This document shows positions 20,227-35,104 of a stretch of DNA of 64,000 nt, piece by piece. The notes under the pieces were generated by a model, which was not told where the DNA came from, did not search any database, and saw only the letters and a program-made list of their open reading frames with translations. This DNA is from Lytechinus pictus (taxonomy: Eukaryota > Echinodermata > Echinoidea > Temnopleuroida > Toxopneustidae): assembly GCF_037042905.1 (NCBI RefSeq), contig NC_087251.1, forward strand, positions 46,014,373-46,078,372, in the 5' to 3' direction. A program made the translations under genes and the position numbers. Each line of letters begins with the position of its first letter. The first letter of the stretch is position 1.

Positions 20227-22890
20227 CTGTGGAGTGGTGATACAAAATAAAACATTCTTTTGGAAGACAATACTTCAATAAGTCATACAATATTTAACTA
20301 TGTGTATCAAAAAAGTTTACACTTTGGAAATAATATTATAGAATTATATTATCCTTAAGCTTTTTCCACATTTAAACATTGTTTAAGGTGTCTGTAAGAG
20401 AATGACGACACGACTGTCGGCAGATCTTTACGGTTGAGTGGGCCCCACTATTTTTGCTCAAACCGATTTCCTGAGCTTTACGAAAATGGACAGTATTCAC
20501 TCAAGCGTAACATTCTGTCAAAATGTTACTACCATCTGACAGATGAGACCCAAGCCTAAGAATATATATGATAAACTCATCTATATGTGGTATCCCACAT
20601 CTTTGTTGATACACACTGTAGAGGTTTACACCATATAATAACAACGTTTCGTACTCACATCAGTAACAAAGAAGAGCATTGGAAACTTGTCACCGATAAA
20701 TGTAGAGTTGACATACATTCCATACAGTGTTAATGTTCCGTACATGTCCGTCACTACCTCTCCTACTAACCATGGACCTGTATGAAAAAAAAAAGTTATT
20801 TCATAAAGCGAATACATCATCTGGAAAAGGCAATTGCACTAGACCAGCAACAATTCCTTTGTATATTCACATTCCATAAATAGATCTTAAATTACATAAC
20901 TCATGAGGAAGAAACATTACAAACAAATGGGTGGTAATATGAATAACTGATAAAGTTATCTTAAAAAGATTAATCTATCAAGTTTATAGACAATATGACT
21001 TGGGATTTTGATCATTCTGTATGATATGTAATATTTAATTTGATATTGACTCGCTGTTACTTTATGACTAATTTTGAATCAATGACTCACCGATATTGTT
21101 TACAAAAACAATATTTACTTCTGTTATATATTGTATCATTGTTTATGATATTTCTTTGCTAATGTTTAAACTTCTTTAATATAATTCATTTGTACATATG
21201 TTATGTTTATTCATTAAGATCCTGATGAAGGGCATGTGCCCGAATGCTTGAAGAATTGGTATCAATCTTGCAATGGCCCTCTCCATATTCTTATTGAACT
21301 CATATATAATCATGAAGAAGGCTCGTATGTCACCGAGGCTGATCACACTCATATTCTTCCTCCTTCTTGGTGTGCATCCTGGGAGTCCTCTCTCTCATAT
21401 CCATGGCGATAAGGCTGGCAGATATACCACAACCCATCAGGAAACCAATATCATCAATAGGAGCAACAACAACAACAACCATAATGGAATCAACGAAGAT
21501 GACATCTCCGAAGTATCACACACTATAGACAGGAAAGCCGAATCTCTCTTTCGTCTTCAGGGACACCATTTCAACAACAAAAATTTGCCCCTCTTGCTTT
21601 GCATTCCTTTTTTTTTTCAACGTGCAATATTTTGAGTAAGAATATTTTATATTTGATTTATGTCTTGGGACCGGCATGTGTGGGGGCACATGCCTCCGAT
21701 CAACAGTGCTGGATTTTGCTTTTGTGCCCCCCTGACCTACATGCCGTTCCTGCATTTCTTTGCATGTTCGTATACTGTAATTATTTTTTCTGATGTAAGG
21801 TGTATGTACTTTTTTATATTGTTCGAATAAATAATAATAATAATAAATACCTCTCAACATACAAGGATAGAGGTATTGTTCCGAAAGGACTATAACTGGA
21901 CAAGACACAATTTGCAAAGTGCACCGATGCCTCCCATTGCCAATCGACCTTGGTTCTCTGGAAGTCTTCAAGTTAATTCCGAATTATCACAATCAACAAC
22001 TTAACCAATCAAATTGTTTCGGGCAAGTTCAGACAGACACTCCTGAAGATGAAGTTGAGTCTCCTCTCATGTTCTGCATCTGCACTTGCCGACTCAAACC
22101 AGCCTTCTCTCATCTCTCCAACTACTCAAGCCTCTTTAACTTTTCCGGTTTACAGTCTTTTTAAGGACTACACTCACTTTAGAAAAGTGTAGTGTAGAAC
22201 AGATAGCAATCGACTATAAAGTGGACAGTAGACCAAATTAATTTACTTTAGCCCGTGTGGTATTAGATTATCTGAAAATAATTGTTATAGACCAATACCG
22301 TCCGCAAAGAAACATTGTTAGTGCTAACAGTAGGCCTGGTCATACCTTTGATTGTGACATCAAACAATTCTTGTGACATCAGGTATCAACATAGTGTGAC
22401 ATCGGTTGTAACAGGGCTTCTGTTAGTGCATTGTTAGAGCTAATAACGTTTCAGCAGAAGGTACAAGTGAACATAACGTAACTTGCTTACCTATAAGAGG
22501 ATATATTGCTATTAAGATAAGAGGATAATAGATGTCATTTGTATGAACAAGCAGTAGTAAGCCATACAAGAGAGGGTTGCCAGATGTGCCTGCAAGAAAA
22601 GAAAAAAACATGAAAGGGCATTTTTTCACACAAAAAATAGATAAGAAAAAGCAATCAAATTCGTCTTATTACAAATACTTGAAAATGACTTGTAAGACAT
22701 AAATTGTATTGTAATCATTTCTTAAGGCAATAAAACAAATCCCTAATGCTACATGTCAACAAAACAAAGCAAGACCAGCTAGTTCATGATAAAAAAATAA
22801 AAATTGTCAAAAAATTACATGTAAATGTATTTTTTGTTTTTCCACAATGTTGAAATTGTTGACTTGGCAAACATTTAAAATCAGACTTGT

Positions 22891-22928
<38 letters not shown>

Positions 22929-25900
22929 CAGAGCATTCAACAAAAAGCATTGCAAAAGGTTACTGTTTAAACACTGATATTGCATGGAAGCTAATATCAT
23001 CAGATGAGAAGAGCTTTTCAGTTGTATTTTCTTATCTATCTTATAAAATCAAACAAGACTTTCAGAACTTACTAATGTATATTTTAAGGTTAAGATACAA
23101 ATTATGTAATTTTCAAGATTTATATAAAAGAATGAAGCATGAGAAAGTGAGGGAGAGAGACGTGTGAGTCTGAAAAACCCAATTAGTCTGATGGTAAGAA
23201 CAAAAGTAATGATATTGATGATAATAATAATAATAATAACAATAATATTAATATTAATAATAATGATAATAATAATAACAACAATAAGTTAAGTTTTAAA
23301 GTACTTTTTCCATTAGAGGAATTAGGTGAGTTAAAATCTATTATGTTGGTGCAAAAATTCATATGATGGTGCAAACAATAAGAAAGTGAAAAGTTAGACT
23401 AAAATTTAAAAGATGCAAACTATACTGATAAAGATTATAAAGCATAAATTATAATTCCTGCTTAATATCTTGTGTGGGAAATGAAAAAAGACTGCATTAT
23501 GTAGCTTCGATTTTGAAAAGTGAAATAATGTTGTTTTTAAATGCCTTTTAGACCATTTGGAAAATAGAGAAATACTGGAAGGGGTAATACAGAAGAGTAG
23601 TTGGAAAATCCACACTATATTAGTCTCCAGGTGGGTGTTTCATAAAGCTGTTCTTGAGTTCCAAACTACTTTACAAATGACTGATAATCCTTTCTTGGCA
23701 GCTATTATCAACACCGATGAAAAATGTGGGGTATATCATTCACCACAAGAAGGGGACGCCCATCATTCGTAAAGTCATTCATAACGCGCAAACAGCTTTA
23801 TGAAACAGCCCCCAAATAGCACCCAGTGAAAGAACAAAAGGCAATTACTGATTGATTACATTTTGTACCTATCCAGCGAAAGTGGGCGTAACAGGCAACA
23901 ACCGGCTGTTGACCTGTCAAAAAAGAGATCATTTAATAGTGCACCTCAAGTTATCTGACATAATTACTGTTTTCAAGTGAACCCCTTTTTGCCATACCAT
24001 GATGATAGTTTCAATTTAGTTTTTAATTTGTTTCATATCAAATCGACCATAATAACACAGCAAATTATTACTCAGTAAACAAAATGACAACACAAATTAA
24101 ATATGTATTAAAATTAATATATTTTTTGGGAGGAGAGGGGTTTATAATAATACCTAACAATCATTATGTTTGCTGAGTGAAAAGAAGTATAATAAATGCA
24201 TACTTTTCATCTTTATCTTAAAGAAAAGATGAGGAAATGGATGGATCCACTAAAAACTATTTAAAGGAAACAATATCAAGCACATGAAAATCGATAATAA
24301 ACTGGAATGAACAACAAGAATAACTTTTAACAAGAAAAAAAGGGAAATATAACAATGAATGCAAAATAATTAAAGTGCATGAAACATACACATGGGGCAA
24401 TGAAGCTTAAATTTTTTGACATTTGAAACACACATTATTCAACCAAATAATAACAACAAGAACAACAATGACAACGATAATAATAATGATAATAATAATA
24501 ACACATGTAATAATAACAATAATTACGATTAATAACAATAATAATCAATATTCATATAGTGCCTATCAAAAAACTCCAAGCACTTTAAAAATCTACAATA
24601 TGCCATAAATCAAGTATCTATAAATATATTTTAAAATATAAACCATTCTTCTCATCCTAATGAGACACAATATTCAATGTTGATTTTCGGGGAGAACAGA
24701 TAAACAAAACAAATAGAAATGGCAGGATTGCAACACAACACAACTTTCAATGCTGCATAGAGAAACATAAAATTGACAAAAAACACATGAAAACACAAAA
24801 ACAAAATCAAATGGAATTTTTTATTAATCCAAGTCAACTCTCAAATAGCTGAAAAATATGAAAGTGGAAAATCAACCAGGGTGGCGTTTCATAAAGCTGT
24901 TCGTGAAGTTACGCACAACTTTACGCACGACTTAAACCTGTTCTTAGGCGCTAAATCAGTTTCATAGGGATATCATTTAGCACAAGAAAGGGTCACCAGT
25001 CGTGCGTAAAGTCATTTGTAACTTACCAACCGCTTTATGAAACGGGCCTCAGGGTGATGTTTCATAAAGCTGGTTGTAAGTTACGAACTACTTTACGGAC
25101 GACTGGAACATGTTGCAAGGTGCCAAGTTGGATACATAGGGACAACGTTCTCGCTACCACGCGTCACGGTTGGCGGGCGCCGCCAACCCTGCAAATTTTC
25201 AGGGCAAATCCGCCAACCGTGAATTTCCCCGACAACCGTGGCCGACAACTGTAAAGCAGGCCTAGATCTACACAAAAACTGAATAATATATTTAAAAAAT
25301 AATCTGCTTTTCAGATCCTAAAATAAACTTGTGGATTATTTCGTCCATGATTTCTTCCCGGGATTTCTTTGACTCAACTCACTGCTACTAGTGCGCTACA
25401 TGTATATATACGATACGACCTCGACTCGAGGCCCAATCTCTTTTGTGGGAAGCGCGAAGATGTTTACCTCGCATTTGCGTATCGCATTGCTCACATTATT
25501 TACGTCTTTAAAATGGTAGTAAATACGCTCAAAAACAAGTGAGGGGAGAGGGGTATCGTGGGTTACTGGCTTGGGCAATGTAATTTAGATTATTACGAAT
25601 TTCAGTTGATATTGTCACTTATTATGTCAAAAATAAAGTGTGTCAAAATTACTATCAAAATTCGATCGAAATATAGTTTCATCTCGTCCCAGGCCCCAGC
25701 CTTTATAGCTACATCTACATGAATTCATTGAATGCATTTCTGATGACACTGCCGTAGAGCAAATTGAGAAAACTATTCAAAGATCACATTAATAATGACA
25801 AAGCCAATGGAATGGATTGATATAATGTCCAACTCATTTACTTACATCAAAATGATTTATTCACATTTAAATTCCGATTTTACTCCATTATTTCCAAAGT

Positions 25901-28900
25901 CTTGATCTATACATCGATCTTTTGAAACTGTTGATTAATTTCGCGACGGCGTGTCTACCAAGTTCTGTGCCACTGCACTTGCGCTCGCAACGGTCACATT
26001 CATAATACAAATCGCACATGGCATCAAAATCCTTGATCCGGGGATCCGATAGTCTTCCAAATTAGATGGGATCCAAAACTAATTTAATTTGATTTTTTTC
26101 ATATATTCATTGAATCTGTTATAATTTTCATGATTAATAATCTTTATTAATATTATTCACATTTTTTATCATTACGACTCATTTTTTAATGTGAGTTATA
26201 CGTACAGTGTATTTTCATTTGTATTGTTCTTTATTACTCTTTGTCTGCCAATCAGATAATGAGCGCACATGTCACGGGCCTGAGAATTGTTTATAGTCAT
26301 CACAGTGAATGCTTTATGAATTTGTTGTACAATTGCTTAACTACGATTTAAAATAAAATATCATTTGAAATTAATTTGTGTAAAGGAAAAAAAAAGAGAA
26401 TAATGGGGGGTGGCCGTGGGCAATGTAGATGAAAACGATGGGATGTTTGTGACTTTGTGGGGAGGGATTGTTCGTAGCGAATGAAATTGATATTCATTTA
26501 TGGATGTGTCTACTTTGATTGTGGCTGCATAATCTTTATGGCGATTGAAAAATCCACCTTGGGTCGGGAGGGGTACGTGATTCAATAGATTTCGATAGAA
26601 GTACACATTCAACAAAATGGAATTGGCAATTCATTCACAGATATTCATTTCAAGTACGAATTATTGAAGTTGATATGTGTGAACGTTTTAGAGGATATCG
26701 GATATGTATATCGTTTTTTCACGCCCACAATGAGTTGCTAGTATAATTTGAATATCGTTGGATGAATTTTTCAAGTTCACTTATGTCTTTATGTTTTATA
26801 TCGGAATTGTGCTTTTAATATATGAGTTATATCTTGACAACGTCGTTAGCCTAATTATACTGCGAGTGGATGATATTTATGAAATGAGTTGGAATGTGAA
26901 CGAGACGCCCCAAAGCCGATGGCACGGAATCTAATTAGTATTCACTTTCTGGGTAGAGCCAATCATTGTGCTTGAAAACGGGTTTCCCCGAATTCCCGCC
27001 CTTGGAATGTGTCCCACGTGTGTGACCTGTTAACCTGTTGTTTGAGTGAGAATCAGCTGATTTCGTGACCTCAAAAACTCTTCATGGTGTTTACGCTGGA
27101 TGGGGGCTGTAAAATTAAGAAGATCTTTCTCTTTTATTCATTTTTAATAAACTGTTCGTGATTTTCAAACTACACCTATAGTGATATTGTGATGCAATTT
27201 ATTGAATCACGTACCTCGATCATCCCACTCATGGTGGAAGAAAATATTTTTTAAATTCAACAAAATATACATGAAAAGAAAGATTATTCGGCCGTCATCA
27301 TCGGTAGAAGTATAGACACGTCTATAAAAATGTATTCGCTTCGAATATTGACTTCTTCACCAATCCCACTGTTCCCACACACACAATCTCAACATCCCCT
27401 TGTCATTGTCCACGCTATGACCCCTCCCCTATCGCTGTCTCCCTTTGACCATCCTACAACCCCACCCCTCTTCCTCTCTTTCTGATAAAATTTTTTTTTC
27501 ACACACGCTGTATTTGTAGGCCTACATAATGTATTATGTAAAAATAGAAATCTTATTTCCTGTCAATAAACCTATACTTTCAAAACATTTTAAATCGCAG
27601 TTAAGAACAACAAATTCGTAATATTAGAGTATTATGAGTGACTAAAATATTTCTCACGCTCGTGATGAAGCACAGCACATTCATTATTTTATAGGTGAGT
27701 AACGAACAATACAAATGAACACAGCAATAATTGACAGTGATAAAAGAATCTCGATTGGAAATTATTAGTATAAACATCATCAACAGAAGTCTTGTGAGAG
27801 TTATAGTTTCAGTGAGTATCGAATAAACCAAACAAACAAGTGGAACGCCTCTGGCAGTCTCGCCTGCATTACGCAATTTAATATAGCAGCAGTGCTAACT
27901 TTGAAAACTACTATAAATTAATCATTCACAAAAACATCATTCATATAATGACATAATACCACGTTCATTGACCATAAATGACATTTGAACGGAGACTTAA
28001 GACTGTCAACTACACCCATGTCCACATTTCATTCACTCTATCCATAAACTTTCAAAGTTATGATGGCACTTCAACAATTACCCCAACATGGCCTAAGTTT
28101 ATTGACCTTAACTGACCTTTGACTTGGTTTTGTGACCTGAAACTCACAGGGGATGTTCAGTGATGCTTGATTACTCTTATATCCCAAGTTTTATGAACTA
28201 GATCCATAAACTTCAGAGTTAGGATGGTAATTCAACAAATACCCCCAACACGGCCAAAGTTCATTGACCTTAAATGACCATTGACCATGGTCATGTTACC
28301 TGAAACTCGCACAGGATATTCAGTGGTACTTGATTAACCTAATGTCCAAGTTTCATGAACTAAATCTATACATTTTCAAAGTTATGATGGTAATTCAACA
28401 AATACCCCCAACTTGGCCAAAGTTCATTGACCCTAAATGACATTTGACCTTAGTCATGTGACCTGAAACTCAGGCAGGATGTTCACTAATACTTGATTAA
28501 CCTTATGTCTAAGTTTCATGGACTAGATCTATAAATTTTCAAAGTTATGATAGTAATTCAACAAATACCCCCAACTTGACCAAAGTTCATTGACCCTAAA
28601 TGACCTTTGACCTTGGTCACGTGACCTGAAACTCGAGCAGGATGTTCACTTATACTTGATTAACCTTATGCCCAAGTTTCATGAACTAGGTCCATATACT
28701 TTCTAAGTTATGATGTCATTTCAAAAACTTAACCTTTGGTTAAGATTTTGAAAATAATTTTCCCAACATGGTCTAAGTTCATTGACCCTAAATGACCTTT
28801 GACCTTGGTCATGTGACCTGAAACTCAGGCAGGATGTTCAGTAATACTTGATTAATCTTATGTCCAAGTTTCATGAACTAGGTCTATATACTTTATTAGT

Positions 28901-31900
28901 TATGATGTCATTTCAAAAACTTAACCTTAGGTTAAGATTTGATGTTGACGCCGCCGCCGCCGCCGTCGGAAAAGCGGCGCCTATAGTCTCGCTCTGCTAT
29001 GCAGGCGAGACAAAAACCATGCAAATTATATAGGCTAAGTTGGGGACCCCGTCTCATGAATACGGATGCCCATTATTTGGAAGCCTCGGAAGAAAACTTC
29101 CGAGGCTTCCAAATAATACCTCGGTCACATTTGCTCTACGGCGAGTCGAAAACAGCCGTTTTATTCATTTTTATTCAAACCACCTATATTCAGCTGGTAC
29201 AAAAAATGTTAAAACGGCTGTTTTCGACTCGCCGTACGGCCGCCGTAGAACAAATGTGACCGAGGTATAAAGTCGGAACAATCTTTGGATTTAGTAAGGG
29301 CGTGACGCAGCGCAAGTTCAAAGGGCTACGCATGCGGTCCGTAGATGAAGTCGGTCATTGACATAAGAAACAACACGCATTCACAAAATTAATCGCACTT
29401 TGTAAGGATGTAGCGATATCGATCTGAACATTGGAAAGTATGGAGTTAATTTATCAATGTAAATGATCTATGAACTGTAAGTATAAAATGAGATTAACTT
29501 CAATTTTTAAGTTATCAGTAATTGCCTTTCTGCTTCAATCGCAATTCGCGCAACCGTTACGGCTGTGTGGCCGGAGAAGCATTAAATAGACATAAAATGT
29601 GGTGCATTTAGCAGCAATCTAAGCTCGTCGATATTGATATTTTCGATACCCCCCTCCCGAACCCTCCCCCCGTGCGTGCTTCGCATGCACCGAGGCCGCT
29701 GCGCGGCTTGCGTCGCTTCGCGCCGCCAAGCGTCAGAGTGAACCTGGCGAGAACGTTGCATAGGGATATATCAATATCACATGAACAGGTCACCATTCGG
29801 AATTTATGAACAACTTTATAATGGCCCTCATAAAGAAAAAAAAAATTGCCATCCAGCAGGGGAAGAATTACTTGGGATAGCAGGGTGAACTTCCCTACTA
29901 AGGGCGCAAAACAACCCTAAAAAAAACTCAAATTGAGCCCTGGATAATTCCTAGTGTCCATTTCATGTTGTAATACAAAAGAAAAATAGCGCCAGAAAGA
30001 TTTTTTAGTATTTTTTTCCCTTTTTTTGTTGTTGCTATCCAGCCTTCAATGGGCCAATGGTTTAGAGGAGAATGAAACATTGAGAACAAATTTGCTTGTG
30101 TGAAAACAGACAAAGCAAAGAAACAAATCAATGAAACTTTGAAAAAAAATTGAATAAAATGATAAGAAAGTTATGAGCATTTGAATGTTGAGATCACTGA
30201 TGACATGGGGATCCTCCCACTTGCAAAGCGACAGACATGTTTGATGTCTCACTTTTACAGCCCTAAAGTGTTACTTTTCTACATATTTTATTTCAATTGT
30301 CACTTTTATCATGTCTATCCATATATCAGGTATTTTTTCCATAGGAGGACATGTAATAGAGGGTTCACAAAATATATCATGGGCAAAGAGTTTGTACTAT
30401 CACTATAATGTCCTAAAACAGATGTTTGGGGGTACACTTTGAGTGTATGAAGGGGTGAGTTGTACTTTTGTGACGCCTTTGTCAAATTGCCAATAGCAGG
30501 ATCTCTATAGTATTAGTGATTTTGACATTCAATTGTACATAACTGTCTTAGTGTTTGTCCAATTGTTCTCAAACTTTCATTGATCGGTTTCTTTGATTTT
30601 TCTCAATTAAGATAAATTCAAGTGATTCCAAAAATTTCACTCTCCTTTTAGAGAAACAAGAGCTGGAATGAAAGAAATAAATACATACCAGCTTGGGGTC
30701 TCTCTGTGTATCTTCTGAAGAACATGAGTGGAAATACACATATGCATTCCAAGCCTATTATACACAGCACCAACTACAAACAAAAAAGATAATAGAGAGA
30801 ATGTTAATAATATATTATTAAGGTATATTACAGGAACAGTCATGTATTCAAATAATAAGAATACATGTAAAAAAATAAATATTTCTACTTAAAAAGAGCT
30901 TAATACATCAGTGATATCCAAATTATAAAAGTGTTTGACAGACTGTATAACAGAATTTTCCAGGTCACAAATTTGGTTAGTTAAATATTTGAATGCATGC
31001 CTCCAATGATCAGCCAGGTACTGAAAATCCACCAGAAAAAAAGATCATCATCTAATTCATTACAGAAAGATTTTTTTTTAAAGATAAACTGTAAATTTGT
31101 AAATTAGATTTGGAGGTATTGCAATGCTCTCAACAAGCATAGCAAACAAAAGAAATTTTTATTTTTCTACCAGTTTCATTTAATGTCTTCATCCTTATAA
31201 TGTAATTACCCAAGAAAAAAGTTTGCAATATTGCAAATATCAGAGTTCATGGTACTGCACCTCTTCACACACAATTCTTATTCAATGAGTTTTTTTTCAT
31301 CTGTTACTAATTTTTTTATATCATTTTTGCTTCATAGTTTTCACTTACAAATATAAAGCTGTTGATCATGATAACAAACGATGACATGAACGGTTGATTA
31401 GGCCTTGATTGATCAAGAGAAAACTCACGACTGACAGTTTTATATCTCCCTGCTGTATCCTGAAATTAAATAAATATAAATTAAATACAAGTATTCATTT
31501 ATGGAGTAACCTATATTCATTAAGGAGCTTTGAGATAGTAACTTTCATTATCATGCACATGGAATGGTAGAAATTGCTTAGGTGATTGATGTAGTTACTG
31601 CCAAAGTTATGATAATAGTGCACCTCATAATAGATAAAAATTTTGTGATACTAGAAGATGTTATATAAATGCCTATCATGATTATCATTACAGCAAAAAC
31701 ATTGATAATAAATAAATATTTTGAAAACGATAATTACAATGTTCTCATATTCCTCTGGAATTATTTTCTTTTACTTGTATAAATATATATTGAAGAGGCA
31801 TGAAATCTAAATCCGTAGGGTGATTGTTTTGCAATCCAGTGACCCGGGTTTGATTATCACTTAGTGCGCTAGTGTCCTTTGATAGGGCATTTACCCTCAC

Positions 31901-34850
31901 TACTAGGTCCCTTGGAGAGGACCTTGAGCCTTTGGTCCTCTGGTTGTTTGCTTCCAAGCAATCATGCTTTTTTATCAACCAGGTATTAAAAAGAAAACAC
32001 CAGCATCCCTATCAATAAAAAATGCACAAACTCTATCAAGAATTAGCTCAATGAGTGGACGCAGAAATGGATTAACTATCAAATATTTCCAGCTTGTAAT
32101 TTACCTTGACTGTGACTTCTATCAAATGTAAGCCACTGGTATAGCGTTCTGGTTTCCATGGCAACACATAAAGGGGTCCTCCATTTACCGGTTCCGCATA
32201 ACCCAGTGGCTTAAAATCAACCACCACCTTGACTTTCCTTATTTTACTTGGAGAGAAGACTAGTATTCTGCAGAAAGAAAGGAATAAAAGGAGGATGTTG
32301 CACATTTTACCTTTAACACTTTGAATATTTTCCTCCAAGTTTCTACTGACTTGAAATATGCACCAAATGATTATCTTAAGAAATAGGTAAAATTTATGTT
32401 GACATCTTTTTAAGCCTATGATAAAAATACCCCCCATTTTTTTTAGTAGATCTATACATTTTATAAAAACCTCCAAATATGGGGTTTGTAGTAGAATGCT
32501 CTTGTATATTAAAATATAATCATTTAAGTTTGATATTCCTATAAATATGAAGGAACTAAAGAATGCCTATAGTCTTATTCATCCAAACAATCAAGACAAT
32601 GTATTTCAGATTGATCAGGGATAGATACACTGCATACCATCTTGCTCCATTAGATTCGCTATGTAGCATAGATAGAGACAAGAATGCGCACGCTGTATAT
32701 AAGCAAAGCAAGGAAGATTATCCAGATTTTAAGAGATGGGTCATTGCAAGGAAAAGAAGGTCAAGGTATGTAAGAATACAAGTGCTGAATGTTGTGGTAA
32801 AATAATTGGAAATCTCCAGAACATATTTCCAAAATGAATGAATAAAGGCAGATCTAATTTACGCTGGAACTAATCATTCCAAATCTAATACACTGCTGTA
32901 AATATTGCAATCGAGTCAAAAAGAGATTTGTCTTGAAGACAAATGTTACTTGTTGGGTCTAAAATAAGCATGTTGTGTGGGTGTGTGTTGTTGTTATATC
33001 AGCTGTGATTATTCCAAAGCAGTGTCCTGATTTTACAGAGATGATGCAAAATAATCTCAGTGACGAAAAGCAAGAAAATAAGAGAAACTTTGCTAAGATA
33101 ATCCAGAACATTCAGTTTCTAGCTAGACAAGGAAGATGTACAGTCCAATGTACTCCAACACTACCAACTATAAAAGAGCAACAGATGACCCTCAAATGCT
33201 AGAATGGTCAAAGGGAAAAACTAACAAGTACATATATCACAATGATCAGAACTAAAGTTGCTACGATCATCTAAAACATTCAGTTTCTAGCCAGATGAGG
33301 ATTAGCCCTTCAAGGCAAGGAAGATGTAGAGTCCAATGTACTCCAACTCTACCAACTAAGAGCAACAGATGACCCTCAAATGCTAGAATGGTCAAAGAGA
33401 AAAACTAACAAATACATATATCACAATGATCAGAACTAAAGTTGCTACGATCATCTAAAACATTCAGTTTCTAGCCAGATGAGGATTAGCCCTCCAAGGC
33501 AAGGAAGATGTAGGGTCCAATGTACTCCAACTCTACCAACTAAGAGAAACAAATGACCCTCAAATGCTAGAATGGTCAAAGAGAAAAACTAACAAATACA
33601 TATATCACAATGATCAGAACTAAAGTTGCTACGATCATCTAAAACATTCAGTTACTAGCCAGACGAGGATTAGCCCTTCAAGGCAAGGAAGATGTAGAGT
33701 CCAATGTACTCCAACTCTACCAACTAAGAGCAACAGACGACCCTCAAATGCTAGATTGGTCAAAGGGAAAAACTAACAAATACATGTATCACAATTATCA
33801 GAACGAAAGTAGCTATGATCATCAAAAACATTCAGTTTCTAGCCAGACGAGGATTAGCCCTTCAAGGCAAACAAGATGTAGAGTCCAATGTACTCCAACT
33901 CTACCAACTAAGAGCAACAGATGACCCTCATATGCTAGAGTGGTCAAAGGGAAAAACTAACAAATACATGTCTCACAATGATCAGAACGAAATGCTGGAG
34001 ATAACGGACCTTCAGGTGTTACGGGAGGTGGTATCTTCTACATGTATCAGGAATGGCAATTTCTTCTCTCATGGCAGATAAGTGCACTGACATTTCAAAC
34101 AAAGAACAGTTGCCACTTCGTATTAGGTGGATAGAGAAGCTGGAAACATGTGAAAAATATACTGATTTTTTAAACATTCAAAATATTTAGGCAGTTACAA
34201 TTGTAGTGATCATCAAGGATGCAATCACAAGGATGGATTTGACCTTGCCCAAATGTCATGGACAGCGCTATGATGCTGGTGGCCGAACGGCTGGTTCATG
34301 TCGAGGGATCTTGTCAGAGGGTCGTCTAACACATTGTCATGACCACACCCTGGATTAGGAAGTGATGCCCAAAAGGGTCCAAGCTTCTTTCAGATGCATT
34401 GGATACCAATACCTATGAAGTTTGTAAACTCACTTAGTTTTCACAAAAATGTCAAAGTTTGCTGGGTCAGATAAGCTGGTGGTTTGAAGGTGACTTATCA
34501 AACACGAAAGATGATGTGTGGGTAGATTTTAGAGCACATAATTGATAGAGTGGGAAGCCTGTCTGGAAGACTGACTAGACTTGGAGATGAGAGCCAAAAT
34601 AATTGGCATGAAGTCAGATGGAGAAATTTTAAAATTTCTTCTGTCTTCTCCTGAGTTTGAACTTCAAGTTATATTCCGTGACTGATTATTTTGTCCAAAA
34701 AAATATATCAATGTTTGTCACAGTAGAGGTTCTAGGCAGGATCCAATATGATGAGGAGTTCGAGCAGCTACCCCTTTAAATTCAAATGATGCTGTGCCCA
34801 TAAAAATCAGACCTTTTCCATGTGAAAATCCATCATCATCATCATCATCG

Positions 34851-34898
<48 letters not shown>

Positions 34899-35063
34899 CC
34901 ATCACCATCACCATCACCATCACCATCACCATCACCATCATCATCATCATCATCATCATCGTCATCATCATCATCATCATCATCATCGTCATCATCATCG
35001 TCATCATCGTCATCATCGTCATCATCGTCATCATCGTCATCATCGTCATCATCGTCATCATCG

Positions 35064-35104
<41 letters not shown>

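Noticed and set aside
21312..21400. A 2A 'ribosome skipping' peptide, known from some sea urchin retrotransposons
   Set aside because: The sequence near the hydrophobic N-terminus reads G-V-H-P-G-S-P and lacks the D-x-E-x-N-P-G-P consensus.
28025..28930. CRISPR-like direct repeats
   Set aside because: The repeats are long, degenerate and head-to-tail without unique spacers, and the window is eukaryotic.
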